64,000 nt of DNA from Capniomyces stellatus (GCA_001661515.1 LUVW01000008.1:396019-460018), one strand, 5' to 3'. Positions 31,570 through 43,829 are shown, counted from the first letter of the stretch. Notes: generated from the letters alone by a model not told the origin. Translations and numbers: made by a program.

Positions 31570-33498
31570 TTATCTTCTGATCAAGGCAATTATTTTATCC
31601 CAAAAGAAATATATACAAAACCCAACACCACCAAAGAATAGAAGCCAAATCAAAATGCTAAGCCAGATTGGACCGCAGCAGCAGCAACAAGTTCCAATTC
31701 TAGCACAGCATCCAGGGCCCTCATCTTTGACAACAGTATGTTTAGGAGCTGTGTCTGGGCGTTTTATGCCTCTGCCTTTACCAGCACTCCCTTTATACAT
31801 AGAGTTCATTTCGTATTGTGGATGTGCTTTTGGGTTGTATTCCAGCACAGGGTCATAGTCGGCTGTGGCGGTGTTGGACGAAGTGGCACTGCGGCTAAAG
31901 TGGCCAGGTGCTGTATTGTTTAGTTTGATGACATTCTTGTGCTTTATGCTTGAGCTGATGTCTACCACTGCTGAATGTCCATAGTCGTCTTGGGTATATT
32001 TAGTAGGTGGTGGAGTTTGGCCATTTGGTCGGTACCCTCTTTCAGATAGCTCGTTTTTCATCGTGTATGCAGGCCCGGGCCTCTGATTGTGTTGTATTGG
32101 TCTGGTACTTTGGACGTTTGGGCCACTGTTGTAGCCATTATTAACGCCTCTGTTGGTTTGGTTGGGTGGCGATGTGTTATAGTGTATATTTCTTCGGGGG
32201 CTATAATTATCCCAATCTCGGTTATTCCTTGTGTTTGGCGGGCTCGCGGATTTTTTAGGGTTTATGGTGCCATTGGGGCTAACCGAGCTTTTAGGGGTTT
32301 GTGCGTTGTATTGGTTTTGCCGAGTGGCTGCTCTGCTATCATATTGGTTGGGATACCCTCTTGCTCTATACTCAGCACCAGGTTTTGGGTTGCCTTTAAT
32401 ATTAGGATCATTTCTTGTATGATTATAATATCCATCAGGGCCACGTGTGGTGACTGGTAGCTGTTTATAATTTGTATACCCGCCATTCTCGGAATAAGGT
32501 GGGCTGCCACCTTGATTTTTATATGGTCCATTATAGTTATCTTTTTTATAAGGTGGTTCCCGGGCTCCATAGTTGCCGCGGGTAAAATTGTCTCTCTGGT
32601 CGTAGCCTTCTTTGCTAAACTGATTATCGTTTCTGTGGGGTTCGTTGAACTCGCCCTGTAAAGCCCTCCCGTTTCTTGGGTCAGTAGAAAGATCAGCCAG
32701 TCTCTTGGTTTTCTTGTAGTCATACTCGTTATAAGGTGGGCTTGTTTTGTGCGGTTTTAGGTCAGGACTGTGTCCACCCTGTGTATAGTACTCGCTGTTG
32801 GGGTTTTCGGTCGGTAGATTTTGCCTAACTCTATTCCTAGTTTCCTCCATTTCTAATTCGCTACGGTGATTATCCTTGGTATACTCGTTTTGCGCATAGA
32901 CATCCAAATCAATCTCTTCATCATATCCAGGGCTGTCTTTTTTTTTGTCGCCATATCCACTTTTGTAGTCTATGGCTTTTTCCTCTCCAACACCTTTATA
33001 GCTCGGGTCAGCTCCAAAGCCATGCTTTTTATCCTCAGTCGGGCTCATAATATCGTCGTCATAGCCCCCTTTTCCGTGTTTAGCGTATGTGAGTATAGTG
33101 TTATCTTTATACCCAAACAATCGTCTATCGTCCATAGTGTCAATGTTCTCTGAACTTCCTATCATTTGGCCGTCGGTTGCTGGAACTAAACTTTTGCTAC
33201 TTTCGGTGTTGGGTATATACATTGTATACTTGTAATTTGCAGTGTCTCCTTGTTTGACTTCGGAATCCAAAAAGCTAGAGTAGTACTCCTCCTCAATAGC
33301 AACAGCCCTTCGTGGCCTGGATTCTGGCATTGCTGTATCTCCATAGTATTTAGAGGGGATTCTCACCGACTTTGGATCAGTTGGCATTATAGACATGCCC
33401 CGAGTTTCTCTTCCATTGTTTGCCTTATGCTGCCTTTTTGACCAGTCTCCAAATCCATCATCGTTGTCCCTTACTGCTCGCGACATGATGAAAGCCAA
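31570..33498 (-). CDS. Tail-anchored Tyr/Pro/Asn-rich protein with Cys cluster
   Basis: Single exon, 642 residues. Residues about 1-570 are hydrophilic and repetitive, rich in Tyr, Pro, Asn, Gly and Asp, with recurring YxN, RGY and SPPY words; this part is probably disordered. Near the C-terminus the motif GPGCCARIGTCCCCCGP places seven Cys just before one transmembrane helix (about residues 610-635). The chain then ends in a short basic tail, IIALIRR. The layout suggests a C-terminally anchored protein whose Cys cluster is palmitoylated at the cytosolic face. I do not recognise a family and no enzyme motif is visible. A second Met at codon 5 could be the true start. Confidence 0.75.
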   Translation of the reverse strand: MAFIMSRAVRDNDDGFGDWSKRQHKANNGRETRGMSIMPTDPKSVRIPSKYYGDTAMPESRPRRAVAIEEEYYSSFLDSEVKQGDTANYKYTMYIPNTESSKSLVPATDGQMIGSSENIDTMDDRRLFGYKDNTILTYAKHGKGGYDDDIMSPTEDKKHGFGADPSYKGVGEEKAIDYKSGYGDKKKDSPGYDEEIDLDVYAQNEYTKDNHRSELEMEETRNRVRQNLPTENPNSEYYTQGGHSPDLKPHKTSPPYNEYDYKKTKRLADLSTDPRNGRALQGEFNEPHRNDNQFSKEGYDQRDNFTRGNYGAREPPYKKDNYNGPYKNQGGSPPYSENGGYTNYKQLPVTTRGPDGYYNHTRNDPNIKGNPKPGAEYRARGYPNQYDSRAATRQNQYNAQTPKSSVSPNGTINPKKSASPPNTRNNRDWDNYSPRRNIHYNTSPPNQTNRGVNNGYNSGPNVQSTRPIQHNQRPGPAYTMKNELSERGYRPNGQTPPPTKYTQDDYGHSAVVDISSSIKHKNVIKLNNTAPGHFSRSATSSNTATADYDPVLEYNPKAHPQYEMNSMYKGSAGKGRGIKRPDTAPKHTVVKDEGPGCCARIGTCCCCCGPIWLSILIWLLFFGGVGFCIYFFWDKIIALIRR

Positions 33499-36400
33499 AG
33501 TGTTGTGACTTTAGATGTCTTATCGAGACTCTTTTTTTAAGAATTAAAATAAACAAAACAGTGCCACCAAGCGTCCGAATTGCCACCTTGCTTTGCTTGT
33601 TTGCTTGTTTGCCAGTATCCTATTGTGTTCTTACTTTGCAGTTGATTTATATACGCAAAAATAAGCGGTAACAAGCTATGTATACCTACTCCGAGCGAGT
33701 TAAGGCTATATGCGTTCGAAAGACACCGGGTATTGGGTCTAAAATATAGCAGCTTGGTCACGCTGGAGATTGTGTCCTCTGCCTTTACTACAGTGTTGTT
33801 GTAGCTGTCTCCCGTATTGCTCTTTCTGTTGAAGCTATGAATTTGAACGCCTATTTATAAAACACTATAATTTGAACGCTTGCCAAAGATTCTGTCTTTT
33901 AATGTTTAAGAGAAGTTATCGCCTTTGCTCTACGTTCACCACAGTTTCCGTTGAATATCATAAATTTTTTAGATTTATTTACTTCAGTACTATTACAAAT
34001 ATACAAACTTGACAATTTAGTAAACGTTTGCTGCTAAATATTCACTTGCAGCCATAGTGATGTTTTTCTTTTTTTTCTTAGTAAAAGGGACTTCGGATTT
34101 CCTGTTATTAAGGCGATTTAGATGGTAAACTAGTTTTAACTTTACACAAACGTAAAACACCATGGATTTTCAATAGTTTCTGACCTTTTGTATCGAGAAC
34201 CCGTTTATTATTAGATCTGTTGCAACAAATTCTATTGGCTGCAAGAGTTTGAGGAACTTTACATCTTTAGCGACTATTCGCCTATCTTGACTTGACGCCT
34301 TGAAGTTTTGCTACAATTTCTCAAAGTTGAGTCAAGTTCTAAACAAAACCGGTAATAGTAGTCAATTTTATCCAAATAATGCTGCTTTATATAAATAGAT
34401 TATAGCTCAAGTTATTTTTACTTTTTTTTATAGTTTATCTAATTTAATTTTATTTGGACTTCATCTTTCTCAGCAAAATAATCTAACCAGCCATTCACAC
34501 TTCCTACTTGAAATTAAATTAAGCCAACTCAATTTTATGACTGGTTTAGTGGGATTTATATGTCGAGTCAAGTTACATAATAATTTTTACTCACCAGGTT
34601 ATAAGCCAAATCAGGAAAATTTGCTTATTGGCTTGATGCTATATTAAAAAACACACGTCTATTGGTGTAAAACAAATAATATACAAGTATTTTGTTGATT
34701 ACAACTGGCTGTAAACATGTTGCTTTAAAAGTAGTTACAAAACCTCTGGCTATGTTGATTTTTCAAAGTGGAAGAAACTGTTGTATAGGGTGTTGCAAAG
34801 CTTTATTTAGTTATGCTCTAGGCTTTCAAAGCGTATATTGAGTTGGGATTTTCTTTCTTTCTTGGTTTACGTACTAGGCGTTACATAACCTTTTTCACAA
34901 CTATTTTTAGTGAATTTCCAAATCTAGCGTTTTTTTCTCCGATTTGAAATTGCATTATAAAAGATTCAATTAAAAAGAACATTATATCGTAATATAAAAA
35001 TCACGAATTACAAGTGCAATTACTGCTATTAATTTTTGAATTTCAAATTCCAAACTCTTATCATTTTGTTTATATCTAGAAACGTTCTCGGTACTGGTTC
35101 ACTTTGTTGCGTAGATATTTTGTCATAGTTTTAATCTGCGTCCCTAGTGTTAATGTTTCCTCTCCGTCTTACTCGGGGACTTTTCTGTCTCTTTTTAGCA
35201 TACTAATCAACAAGCCATGTCCATTAGCAGACGATCTGACAATCCATAGTATCAATAGTATACCTGTGATTCGCCTATTGAAACTACTTGTCAAAGCTTT
35301 TGGTCGATCAGTGTGGAAACCAGCTAATATGTTTGTGTATATATTTCTTAATTTATGCTTGCCTTAGCTGGCAAGGTAAACAAGTTGGATACAAAATAGC
35401 AGTTTAAAAGTCTACAAGAATACACTCGCAAATAGCTAAAGCCCAGATCAGTTCAAATTTAGAATACTGGAAATAAAAGCAAGCGGTCTAGCTCAACTCG
35501 TTTCAGCTGATAATTTACTAGACCAGCCAAACATCCTGGATTGGCAGAGTAACTTTGTTATAGTCAAAGAAAAGGAAGGTGGACATGTTCAAAAGAGTTT
35601 GGCGTGTTTATCATGATTTTCTTCTTCAAGTTGGGGTAGATGCAATCATAGTAAAGTGATGCTAAGCAAGGGCTTTACCTACATCATAGTTTGTAAAGTA
35701 AAAAAATATGCTTGTAGCCAATCAATACACCAAGTACAATGTTGGTCTTTGGCTATATTACTAAATTAGTTTGCAGAAAATGTCATGCGATCTTTTACGT
35801 GTAGTCTACGCTTTATTCAACTATCAAAAGCTATAATTTATATTCTGACTTTTTATATCTGAATCTTTTTTTTTTTTTTTTTTTTGAGAGGTAAACTTTG
35901 TTGGCTTCAAGTTCGTACAAATATACATCTTTAGATAGATCCAACATTCTTTTGTAGTAGACAGTGCAGTGGCCAACGTTAAAGCTCAAACAAAAATTTC
36001 TGTAGACATGGTACGTAGTATGGGACAGACAGACAAGATGCATTGTAGCTTTATAGTTTGCAAGGAAGGTGAATTGGTCAAACTGAAAAAGTTTAACAGT
36101 GCTATGCGATTTACATTACAGTTAAAAGTCAAAAAATTAAAATTTGCCTATTAAAACGCCAAGCTTATACAACCACATTTTCATTAAAATAGCCTTGATA
36201 AGACAATTAAGTTCAAATAAAAAAATATGAATAATGTATATCGACTGAAATTGTGCTGTTATTTCAAGAAAGTTTTTTTTTTTTGATGAGGCCGTTATAC
36301 TAGAGAGCAAGTATAAGTTTGATCGTCATGCCTCAATTAGAAAGACAAGAGTGGTTACTGGCTAAAACCCCAGCTTTATGGAGCTAGATTATATAAAGGA

Positions 36401-36971
36401 CATTAAAGAACTTCTTTGAATAACAAATAACTGGTAGAATTTGATTCTGACCCAAAAGCCGAATACTAAATGGTTGAATCAAAAGTGAATTAAAAAATTT
36501 TTTTTTTAAATTTTTTATACTCTTTTTTTATTTTATTTTATTTTATTTTATTTTATTTTTTTTCCAACTTGATTTGATACCAAATTTAAAAAAAGACTAT
36601 ATGAAATTTGCAGTTAATTTAATAGTTAGCTGACTGAACAGAAACTTATTGCTGCTCAAGCTTAAATAGAAACCCAAATTATTTTGATTTATATTTCTTA
36701 GCTGACAGTTGAACAAAAAAAGATAGGAGCTTATAGTATTATACATAGAGCCTAAAGTCAAACTGCTATTACACCAAACCACTATAATTTCATTACTTGA
36801 TAGCGTTATCAAAGTGATCGCATTCAGATTTTAGAAAACCCGATTTGGTAGAGACACAACAGCAAATAGAAATACGCTTGAGCTATTTAGATTTCCTTTT
36901 TTTAAAAAAAAGGAGCTGATATATCAAAGTACGAGAGTAGGAGCTAAATAGATAAAAATAACATACAAAAA
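33499..36971. other. Long AT-rich spacer (3.5 kb)
   Basis: No supported gene. A plus-strand frame at 35104-35367 (87 codons) contains the protein-like stretch DDLTIHSINSIPVIRLLKLL, but its N-terminal part is hydrophobic noise and no family is evident. A (TTTTA)n run lies at 36527-36558. The last part should hold the helicase promoter. Confidence 0.45.
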
Positions 36972-39263
36972 ATGATGCAAAGAGCGATAATATCCAGCAG
37001 AGGACTTGCGAGGCTTGGAGTTGCAAGAGGGCTAGCCCAAGTAGGAAGACTGAGTCTGATCAGATCAAAGAACATAAGCGATTCCAAGATTCTTGGGAAT
37101 TTGAAGAGCGAATTTATAGTAGGACAAAAGTATGCACGACTACTAAGCACCGGCAGAACGTTGTTAAGCAGTGTTAGCAATGCGAATGTATTGAAGCCAG
37201 AGGAGGAGGATGTGGTGGAATACACACCGGTAGCGTTTACAGAGTACGGGACAATCAACAAAAAGACAATAAAGGCAATAAGGACCGAGTTTGGGTATGA
37301 CCATGCTTCCAAGGTGCAGAACAGCATTATTGAGCTTATACCAATAGAGGACGATCTGATGATTAAAGCAAAGACGGGTACGGGTAAAACGCTGGCGTTT
37401 TTGATTGCAGGTATTGAGACATTGGTGAAGGAGTATGCAAGCGACATTAAAGGTAATGTCAGAGGCAAGCGTACAGGTATATTGGTTGTGAGTCCTACAA
37501 GAGAGTTGGCGTACCAGATCAGTGAAGAGGCTCGTAAGCTAGTTCGCCATCATGGATTCAACGTGCATTTGTTGGTGGGAGGAGAGTCAAGCCGAGACCA
37601 AACACAAAAGATGCGAAATTATAGCCATGACATAATAGTTGGAACGCCAGGACGGTTGCTGGATATGTGGGAGAACAACAGTTTGTTTGGAAACTCTGCG
37701 GACAATACAAGAGTTCTTATTTTTGACGAGGCAGATATGCTGCTTGATCTTGGATTTCAAAAGGAGGTGAGCGAGATAATCAAAAGATGTCCTAAGGAGA
37801 GACAGACGTTTTTGGTGTCGGCAACAATGTCAAACAAAGTGCGTCAAGTCGCAGTGCAGGCGTTTGGAAAGCAGAACTTTAACATTTTGGATTGCGTTGA
37901 TAAGGGAGACTCAAACACGATTCACTTGGTAAAGCAGAGGTATGTACAGGCCGAGTGGGACATGCACTATGCAGTTATTTACCATACCTTGAAGAAACAT
38001 ATGGAGAGACTGAATAAGGAAGAGGGGAAAGGAAGTAAGATCATTGTTTTCTTGCCAACCACAAAGTCAGTCCAGATATACTCGGATGTTATCCAAGGGC
38101 TGTTTGGTAGCTCCAGATCATCGCAGCGCCCAGTCAGAGGAAACAGGGGAGGTCGTGGAAAGCACAACATGTCAAATGAGGGCGAGGTTGAGGTGTTTTG
38201 CTTGCACGGAAAGAAGGACCAATCGGTTCGATCAAGGATTTCAGCAAGATTTAGAGAGTTTGACACATCCAACAACAGATCAGCAATTCTGGTTACCTCA
38301 GATGTGTCGGCGAGAGGCGTGGATTACCCAGGAACAAGATTCGTTTTGCAGGTAGGAATTCCAAAGGGGCCAGAGCAATATATTCATCGAGTTGGACGTA
38401 CAGGCCGTGCAGGGACAGTTGGTGAGGGAGTTATCATAATGTCAAAATCCGAGCTTTCGTTCCTAAGAGACTTGGAGAAGCACCAAGGAGCTGAGGTGCC
38501 ACACTGCGAAGAGACCGACACTAGTGTGATTTCAGGAATGCGCGAGGCTTATGAGTACCTCCAGCCTGTGGAGGAGGTTGAAGATGCTGACGAGGTGGGC
38601 GAGCAGAGAGCAGAAATATCTGAATCAGGGTCAAAGTATCTTGACGAAATGAAAGTTTTCCAAAAGAAGTTTGATATGGTCAAGCCCAAGATTGATGAGG
38701 ATGATGTTGATCAGATGTACTTGTCGTTTTTAGGATTCTACTCTTCATGCGACATAATGAAGAACATTAGACCCGACCTGCTAGACAAGGAGATCCAAAG
38801 GTCGCTAGAACCATTTGGAATCCAAGACCCACCACCGCTCCCCCAGGGGCTGCGCCCAATGTTTGGTGCCACCAGGAAACGCTACGGAAACTCTTCAGGC
38901 CGTGGCGGGTCAAGCAGAGGAGGATACAACTCCCGGGACAGCTACAATAACAACAACAACAGAGGCGGGTATAACAACAGAACAGGCTCAAGCTCGTACG
39001 AAGGCAATCGCTCCTCAGGCAGCCGCTCCTCAGGCGGCCAGCACGGATCTAGCTACTCATTCAACAAAAGCAGTGGCTCTGGATACAGCGATCGCAGCAA
39101 CAGGTCAGGTGGCTACTCTAGCCGCGGTGGAAGAGGCGGATATAATTCGCAATCATCACACTCTGGCTATGGCGGAAACAGAGATGGCGCAAGCTCTAGC
39201 TCCGGCAAAAATGGGTTTGGGTCTCGACGCAACAAATCCAATGACGATTTTGACCTATTCTGA
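36972..39263 (+). CDS. Mitochondrial DEAD-box RNA helicase (MSS116-like)
   Basis: ATP-dependent RNA helicase or chaperone, likely for mitochondrial intron splicing and translation. Single exon, 763 residues. The N-terminus MMQRAIISSRGLARLGVARG is basic with no acidic residue, typical of mitochondrial import. Helicase motifs appear in order: I AKTGTGKT (about 133-140), Ia SPTRELAYQI, Ib GTPGRLLDM, II DEAD (about 251), III SAT (about 283) and VI HRVGRTGRAG (about 471). After the helicase core comes an acidic stretch with the Mss116-like FLGFYSSC region. The tail (from about 640) is rich in Arg, Gly, Ser, Tyr and Asn, as expected for an RNA-binding RGG/RGY extension. Which of the mitochondrial DEAD-box genes it matches best needs a tree. 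Confidence 0.88.
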   Translation: MMQRAIISSRGLARLGVARGLAQVGRLSLIRSKNISDSKILGNLKSEFIVGQKYARLLSTGRTLLSSVSNANVLKPEEEDVVEYTPVAFTEYGTINKKTIKAIRTEFGYDHASKVQNSIIELIPIEDDLMIKAKTGTGKTLAFLIAGIETLVKEYASDIKGNVRGKRTGILVVSPTRELAYQISEEARKLVRHHGFNVHLLVGGESSRDQTQKMRNYSHDIIVGTPGRLLDMWENNSLFGNSADNTRVLIFDEADMLLDLGFQKEVSEIIKRCPKERQTFLVSATMSNKVRQVAVQAFGKQNFNILDCVDKGDSNTIHLVKQRYVQAEWDMHYAVIYHTLKKHMERLNKEEGKGSKIIVFLPTTKSVQIYSDVIQGLFGSSRSSQRPVRGNRGGRGKHNMSNEGEVEVFCLHGKKDQSVRSRISARFREFDTSNNRSAILVTSDVSARGVDYPGTRFVLQVGIPKGPEQYIHRVGRTGRAGTVGEGVIIMSKSELSFLRDLEKHQGAEVPHCEETDTSVISGMREAYEYLQPVEEVEDADEVGEQRAEISESGSKYLDEMKVFQKKFDMVKPKIDEDDVDQMYLSFLGFYSSCDIMKNIRPDLLDKEIQRSLEPFGIQDPPPLPQGLRPMFGATRKRYGNSSGRGGSSRGGYNSRDSYNNNNNRGGYNNRTGSSSYEGNRSSGSRSSGGQHGSSYSFNKSSGSGYSDRSNRSGGYSSRGGRGGYNSQSSHSGYGGNRDGASSSSGKNGFGSRRNKSNDDFDLF

Positions 39264-39837
39264 TTTTTAACCAATTGCCATCCAGCTTTATGCCGATACC
39301 CTTGATTACTACTATTGTTTTAAACCAGCATTTTCTCGACGCTTTTACTTGACCTGCTTCCTTTTTAAATACCTTTATGCAAGTTATATCCTCATAGAAC
39401 CTTTATTTTACTTTTACTTTTATTTTTAACTTTAGTTTTGGTTTTAGCTTTATTTTAGTCTTAGTTTTAATACAATACAATACAATTTATTTTACTTCAA
39501 TCCGTCTTCTACTCACTCCAATAGACTTTAACGCTGAATATCAACACACCCGAGGTCCCAGACCTTTTGAATAATTTGGTATTAATCAAGTCCGTTTCTT
39601 GGTGCCTTTCTGAAAAAAATTTACTTGTTTTTGTTTCTGGCTATCAAGTGGGCCAGGTAATTTATAATAAGACCGGATATAAAACGGAAAATAAAGTTGA
39701 AGATAAAGTTGAAAAATAAAAAAAAGTAAAACTCAGCGTTGAATAGGGTAGAGTAAGGCAAACAGCTAAAGGCTAATGTTGGTAAAAGTATTATAAATCT
39801 GTGTAGACATGCTTGTCCACAGAGTTGAAAGATTTCA
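39264..39837. other. Convergent spacer with short simple repeats
   Basis: 3' flanks of the helicase and Arc1 genes. TTTTA-, TTAGTTTT- and ACAAT-type short repeats occupy about 39400-39490. No gene is seen. Confidence 0.55.
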
Positions 39838-41473
39838 CTATTTCATTGGCCCTCCAACAATGGTTTGAGACTTGCAGGGCTGTGCACTGACAACCAACCG
39901 GTGCTCAACGTTTTCCTTATCTCTCCACGTAGCCTCCAGTAAATCATTAGTGATAAATCCAGGCTGAATCGTTTCCCAGATTTTCTTTTTAGGATTAAGT
40001 AGCTTTTCTGGCTCGTTTCCTTCGTACCCCTCGATTTCAACTCTGTCTCCAGGCTTGCTTCCAGCTGGCGGCTGGATCAGCTCTACTTTGGCTCCGTCAA
40101 TGCTGTCCGCACAAAGCACCATTGCATGTGATTTTACTCCTCGCATAGTTGCTGGCTTCAAGTTACATATCGCGATTACATATCTGTTTTCCATCTGCTC
40201 AATTGGAATAAACTTGACAAGCCCCGATACCACTGTTCGTGGTACCTCTTCTCCAATATCAATTTGTTCTACATACAACGAGTCGGCATCAGGGTGCTTT
40301 TCAACCTTGACTATTCTTCCTACTCTCATGTCGATCATTGATGGTACAATTGGCGCATCAGGAACCACTACTGCTGGTGCCTTTTCCTTCTTTTCCTTCT
40401 TTGCTCCTTTTACCTTCTCTTTTACTTGCTCAGCCTTCACTCCCGCCTTCTTGCTGGCATTTCCTGACAAGTCCAAAAGCTCCAACCCCGCGCTTTCTAG
40501 CTGCTCTTTAGACAAACTGCTTTGGATTTTCTCAAACCATCTTGTAAAGTCCGCCAAATTTGTTCGCTTTTGATCTGAAAGTCCTTTCATATAAGCATGG
40601 ATGTTTGCAAAGGCAACCAAATCCGCAACTGTAATTCCGTCAGAAACAAGATATGTTCGGCCCACCATCATTGCGTTCAAGCTCTACGTATATATTTATA
40701 TATATATTTCTTTAAAGCAACTTTGCTTAATCGTAAAACTCGACACCATTTTTTTTCCCAGTAAATAGATAATAAGTCAAAAATAAAGTACAATAAAAAA
40801 AAACCATCATTATAAAGCATATAACAATCAATCTCAAGCGCTAAATCAACCTACATTGACGAGATTCAATCTGTTGGCCGCCCCTGTTCTAGCCGACATT
40901 GTCATCCATTGACAAACCTGCAGTACACAATATAAACAATATCAATATTTTGATGCCTGGGTCAACTTGAAACTTTTGAAAAGATCCACACTTTGCTCGA
41001 ATTCTTAAAACACATTTCAAGTTTAAACAAGTATACGGCTTACCTCAGCCTTTTCAATCTCAGTTACCCCAGCTAGCTCTGGTTTGTTTTCAGAAACCAA
41101 AATCTGCACAGCTGTATTGACGCCCATTCCAAACACATCTTCGGCTTTCCCTTCGGATCCGAGCAAGGATAAATTGTTGAGCTACAAAGATGCATTTCGA
41201 TCACACATTGTTTTTATACTAATGTTTTTTTTTCTTCCTCTTCATTCCACTTGCTAATGGTTCGGTTGCCTTGCTTTAGTGCGTTTTGACGTATCGCATT
41301 TTGTGTTTTAATTTTATTTTTAAAAGCTATCAAAGAAACCCAGCACATTCTTGTTTGCTAACATCAGTTACCTGTTTGGTTGCTACAACTACTTTTAGCG
41401 CCTCTTCTCCTACATTCAAGTGGCTTGCCACAAGTAGCAATGCAGATTCGTTTCCTCTAACTGTTTCTGTCAT
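39838..41473 (-). CDS. ARC1: Arc1-type tRNA-binding aminoacyl-tRNA synthetase cofactor
   Basis: Arc1 is a cytosolic cofactor that holds methionyl- and glutamyl-tRNA synthetases and delivers tRNA to them. Exons: 41473-41372, 41181-41044, 40917-40855 and 40683-39838, all phase 0, giving 382 residues; yeast Arc1 is close to this length. Residues about 1-160 form a GST-C-like helical domain, with GITVADLVAFANIHAYM as its best-kept segment. A Lys/Ala-rich linker (KEKVKGAKKEKKEKAPAV) follows. The C-terminal EMAPII-type OB fold starts at IDMRVGRIVKVEKHPDADSL and includes VVSGLVKFIP, NLKPATMRGVKSHAMVLCA and the Lys-rich PKKKIWE region. AIMP1 of animals shares the last domain, but the GST-C part favours Arc1. 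Confidence 0.92.
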
Positions 41474-42205
41474 CCTCTAGTATCTTGTATGTGTATCTTC
41501 TATTTATAATATCGCCGTTTCTCTTTTATTTTACTACTAAAATTGAAGCTATTTAACAAGGCTCTCAAGTCAATCTTTTTTTTTTACTTCAAATATCTTT
41601 GTAAAGTGATTTTTATTTTATTTTATTTTGTACTTTGGTTTTTTTTTTAATTGACTTTTCTTAATTAAATTAGTGGAGTGGGGAAGTTTGAGTCATTTTC
41701 TCGCTGTCATTTCTCATTGAATCGACCTTTGTTCTTGATTTTATACATTTTTTTTCAAATCCAGAAAAAAAGAAAAGAAATACAAAAAAAAAACAACTCG
41801 ATAAAAATACAACAAATGAATCTCAATAAATAAACAAAATACAACAAATGAATCTCAATAAATAAACAAAATACAACAAAAGAAAAATGCTAAATCAGCG
41901 ATAAGGCAATTTAACTGGGCGATACTGTGTGCCAGCTAATTATTCTTATTTTTAAAACTTTCGTTTAGCGCTAACCAACCTAATTTTGATGATCTTGCAG
42001 CAAAGCTTAGCTCGCAGTTCAAAATATAACGGCACTCGTATCCATACATTATGTGCGATCCATTATAATATATTGCAAAGTCAAGTTTAATCATTTAAAT
42101 TTTTTTTTTTTTTAAAAAATTAATACATTTTTGTAGAAAAAAAGGCGTGTCTCTTGGCAATGTGCCATATATCAGTTAAGGGTGGCACATGTGCAAATAG
42201 ACTTG
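41474..42205. other. Arc1 upstream region and ceramidase 3' flank
   Basis: No gene seen. It contains poly-T runs and a 32-bp tandem repeat, listed separately. Confidence 0.55.
41805..41881. repeat. 32-bp tandem repeat, about 2.4 copies
   Basis: A unit containing ACAACAAATGAATCTC and ending in AATAAATAAACA occurs twice exactly, then breaks off inside a third copy. Confidence 0.85.
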
Positions 42206-43829
42206 TTAATACTTTTTACTATAGGTCGAGCCGATCCTGGCTACACGTCGGATATATGGAAGAACTTTCATAAACCGCACCAGCTCATACTGACAATCTC
42301 TGCCTAGGTAAATCAGTCTTAGCAGTTGTTGATGCAGGATGCCGCAATAGCAAGCAAAACCTGTGCCAAGATGCCAGTACCCATGTAGCTGTAAAAATGG
42401 ATTAAACACAAATGGCAGACTGTTTCTAAAAACCCGCAGCGAGTCGCAGAATATGTTGTCAACATTCCAAAGAAAGAAAGCTGCGGCAAAACTAGCTACG
42501 GTGTATCGAAGAAGAATATGTGTCTTTTCATAATTTGTTGAGTTCAAACCCGATATTATACGTTGGTGGTAAATGCCCATCAGGATGACGGTAACCAGCA
42601 AAATGCCATACGCCACTTGATGAAAAACCGGATCACCTAATATAATGTAAACGTATGTGACTATTGCGCAATATGCAAACAGCCCAAGCGGAACAAAGCT
42701 CTTGGGTAAATCTTTCGCATTGGCTTCGTACCTATAATAGCGTATCAATTTAAACATGTTGGTACTTTGTTAGCTTGGACTATCAGCCGGACTATATTAG
42801 TTAGCCAAGCGGCACAATAGGTTGACGCAGTCCATTTAACTAAGTCACATTCTTAAATGTTTTGGTACTTGCGCGCAATAAACACAGATCGAGGTGGCGT
42901 ATATCACTAAAAAAAAAAGAGATAATTTACAAAAATGTTTTAGTTTGTGGGTCTAGGCCAAGTTGTCATAATCAATGCCATATTTACACATGGCTTAAAA
43001 GAGCCGAGCTCGGTGCTAGCTAAAACAAAAGAAATACATACTTGGAAGTTCGTCAGCTAATTGCCAGTTGAATTTAAGAGTCATGTGGAACATGAATCTA
43101 GGGATATTTGGTAAAGAGAAAGCAAAACATTCAGCTCAATCGATTATTCAATCAAGCACAAAAAAATAGTTTATCGTAATTGTATGATAAGAAACAAACT
43201 ACATACGACCCAATCCCAACTAGGGCCATGCCAAGGTAACATGCAATAAACCTAAACTCCAATTTCAGCTCTCTTGATTTTCTTATTCCAAAACACGCAA
43301 AGAAAACTACAGTGATTGGCATAAGCAAAATTAGTTCGATTTTTAATTCTGGCAGCATACACAGAAGCTTTGCTTTGGTACGGAACACATACCATCACGT
43401 ATTTCCCCCTTTTTGGTTTCTACCCAAACCAAGTCAAATTAAATCAGACAAACAGACCCACTTACTAAAAAACAGATTTGTAATAGTATTCCAGAATTCT
43501 ACTACAAATGGCGAAACGGCATAGTTTTCCTAATAAATGTGCAGTTACTCGGTTAGATCACCCAATTTAGACGACTGCTGCCACCACTAATATACCATAT
43601 GTACTTTGATAAGGCAGTTACCTCGCACCAATCTATGGTTGCAGTTCTATCAAATCCAAATATAAAAAGAGCGCCTTTCTTTTTAAAAAAAAATTCATCA
43701 CTGATCCCACAAAAAAAACCCCTCACCACTTCCACGTTGTAAATGTATAAAACTATGAGCACACTTGTATTGAGAATCGCAAACAAACCTTTCGCCCCAG
43801 AACAATTGTGAATTGTCTAAATTAGTCAT
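42206..43829 (-). CDS. Alkaline ceramidase (ACER/Ypc1 family)
   Basis: Integral membrane hydrolase of the ER/Golgi that splits ceramide into sphingoid base and fatty acid. Seven exons: 43829-43789, 43646-43622, 43529-43466, 43348-43207, 43097-43042, 42906-42873 and 42731-42206, totalling 295 residues. Family blocks appear in order: FWGER, ATIDWCEENYAVSPFVVEFW, IGSFMFHMTLKFNWQLADEL, PMIYATSICVYC, DPVFHQVAYGILL and FLWNVDNIFCDSLR. The last is QLHGYWHLGTGFACY. The His and Asp residues that build the catalytic zinc site in this family are visible (FHM, the Asp of NVDN, and HGYWH). Several hydrophobic helices fit the seven-helix fold. The intron after VYC needs a GC donor (GCAAGT) to keep frame. 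The small early exons rest on family alignment. Confidence 0.92.

Noticed and set aside
35104..35367. 87-codon plus-strand frame
   Set aside because: Only the second half looks protein-like. There is no family match, no clear splice sites and no support for the start.
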